Assembly (NCBI RefSeq): GCF_000426725.1
Contig: NZ_AUFX01000005.1
Coordinates: 372,001 to 436,000, forward strand
Length of the DNA: 64,000 nt
Direction: 5' to 3'
Origin: Sporocytophaga myxococcoides DSM 11118
Lineage (GTDB): Bacteria; Bacteroidota; Bacteroidia; Cytophagales; Cytophagaceae
The notes under the pieces are model-generated. The model was not told the DNA's origin. It saw nothing but the letters and a program-made list of their open reading frames with translations, and did no database searches. Made by a program: the position numbers and the translations under genes. Numbering within the stretch: the first letter of the stretch is position 1; each line of letters begins with the position of its first letter. This document shows positions 63,941-64,000 of the stretch, one piece after another.

Positions 63941-64000
63941 CAAATCTTCTCTTTATTCATTACTTGAGCCTGACCATCAATGATGATTTTACCAGTTTCC
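63940..64000 (-). CDS. Unknown CDS, 3' end only
   Basis: The last 19 codons of a minus-strand gene (ETGKIIIDGQAQVMNKEKI then stop), which enters from the right edge and overlaps the bestrophin start by one nt. Too short to identify; the coupling suggests an operon. Confidence 0.55.
   Translation of the reverse strand, partial: ETGKIIIDGQAQVMNKEKI

Noticed and set aside
1-64000. CRISPR arrays, rRNA, insertion sequences, prophage
   Set aside because: No regularly spaced repeats, rRNA sequence, transposase, integrase or phage structural genes were seen.

Overview
The window is AT-rich DNA from a Bacteroidota bacterium. The evidence is SusC/SusD pairs, a type IX secretion sorting domain (54576-56324), DUF4476 repeats, promoters of the TTTG / TAnnTTTG type and a general lack of Shine-Dalgarno sequences. 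Aerobic respiration genes, an O2-type formylglycine-generating enzyme and a missing-regulator sulfatase locus would suit a free-living Cytophagales-like organism, but the genus is a guess. No insertion sequence, integrase, rRNA or CRISPR array was seen.

Layout. 1-2.4 kb: folE (partial) and queD on the minus strand, then cysH-type APS reductase and a nucleotide-sugar epimerase on the plus strand. 2.6-6.2 kb: cytoplasmic GH13 enzyme overlapping a FucP-type sugar permease, then a SET-domain protein. 6.5-38.7 kb: a 32-kb sulfatase locus, all plus strand, with two SusC/SusD pairs, ten S1 sulfatases, one solitary TonB-dependent receptor, a secreted rhodanese-thioredoxin fusion, a secreted LamG/DUF1080-like protein and a lipoprotein formylglycine-generating enzyme (FGE). 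It has no glycoside hydrolase, lyase or regulator. 38.7-46.0 kb, minus strand: STAS-like protein, bacilliredoxin, DUF59 protein, sufE-sufS-sufD-sufC-sufB and an Lrp/AsnC regulator. 46.1-46.6 kb: two tandem, nearly identical 145-nt tRNA-like RNA genes with a 76-nt insertion where a variable loop should be, each followed by a terminator, plus a third decayed fragment. 46.7-54 kb: YceI protein, then SDR, coxB, coxA and di-haem cytochrome c in one operon, then an aminotransferase. 54-64 kb: NrtS-like protein, malectin/T9SS secreted protein, fatty-acid-hydroxylase family protein, VOC protein, degenerate DEAD-box protein, MFS permease, DUF4114/DUF4476 secreted protein, bestrophin-like channel.

How it may work together. 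The sulfatase locus looks like an uptake-and-desulfation system. Sulfated organic matter would be captured by SusCD, desulfated by exported sulfatases, and the sulfatase active-site cysteines activated by the locus FGE, perhaps with the neighbouring thioredoxin-like protein as reductant. The absence of backbone-cleaving enzymes, and the striking scarcity of Met and Cys in several of its proteins (SusC2: two internal Met and no Cys in over 1000 residues), suggest sulfur scavenging rather than carbon acquisition. The nearby APS reductase and Suf system fit that idea but do not prove it. The most unusual item is the tandem tRNA-like RNA pair at 46174-46525, for which I know no described family.
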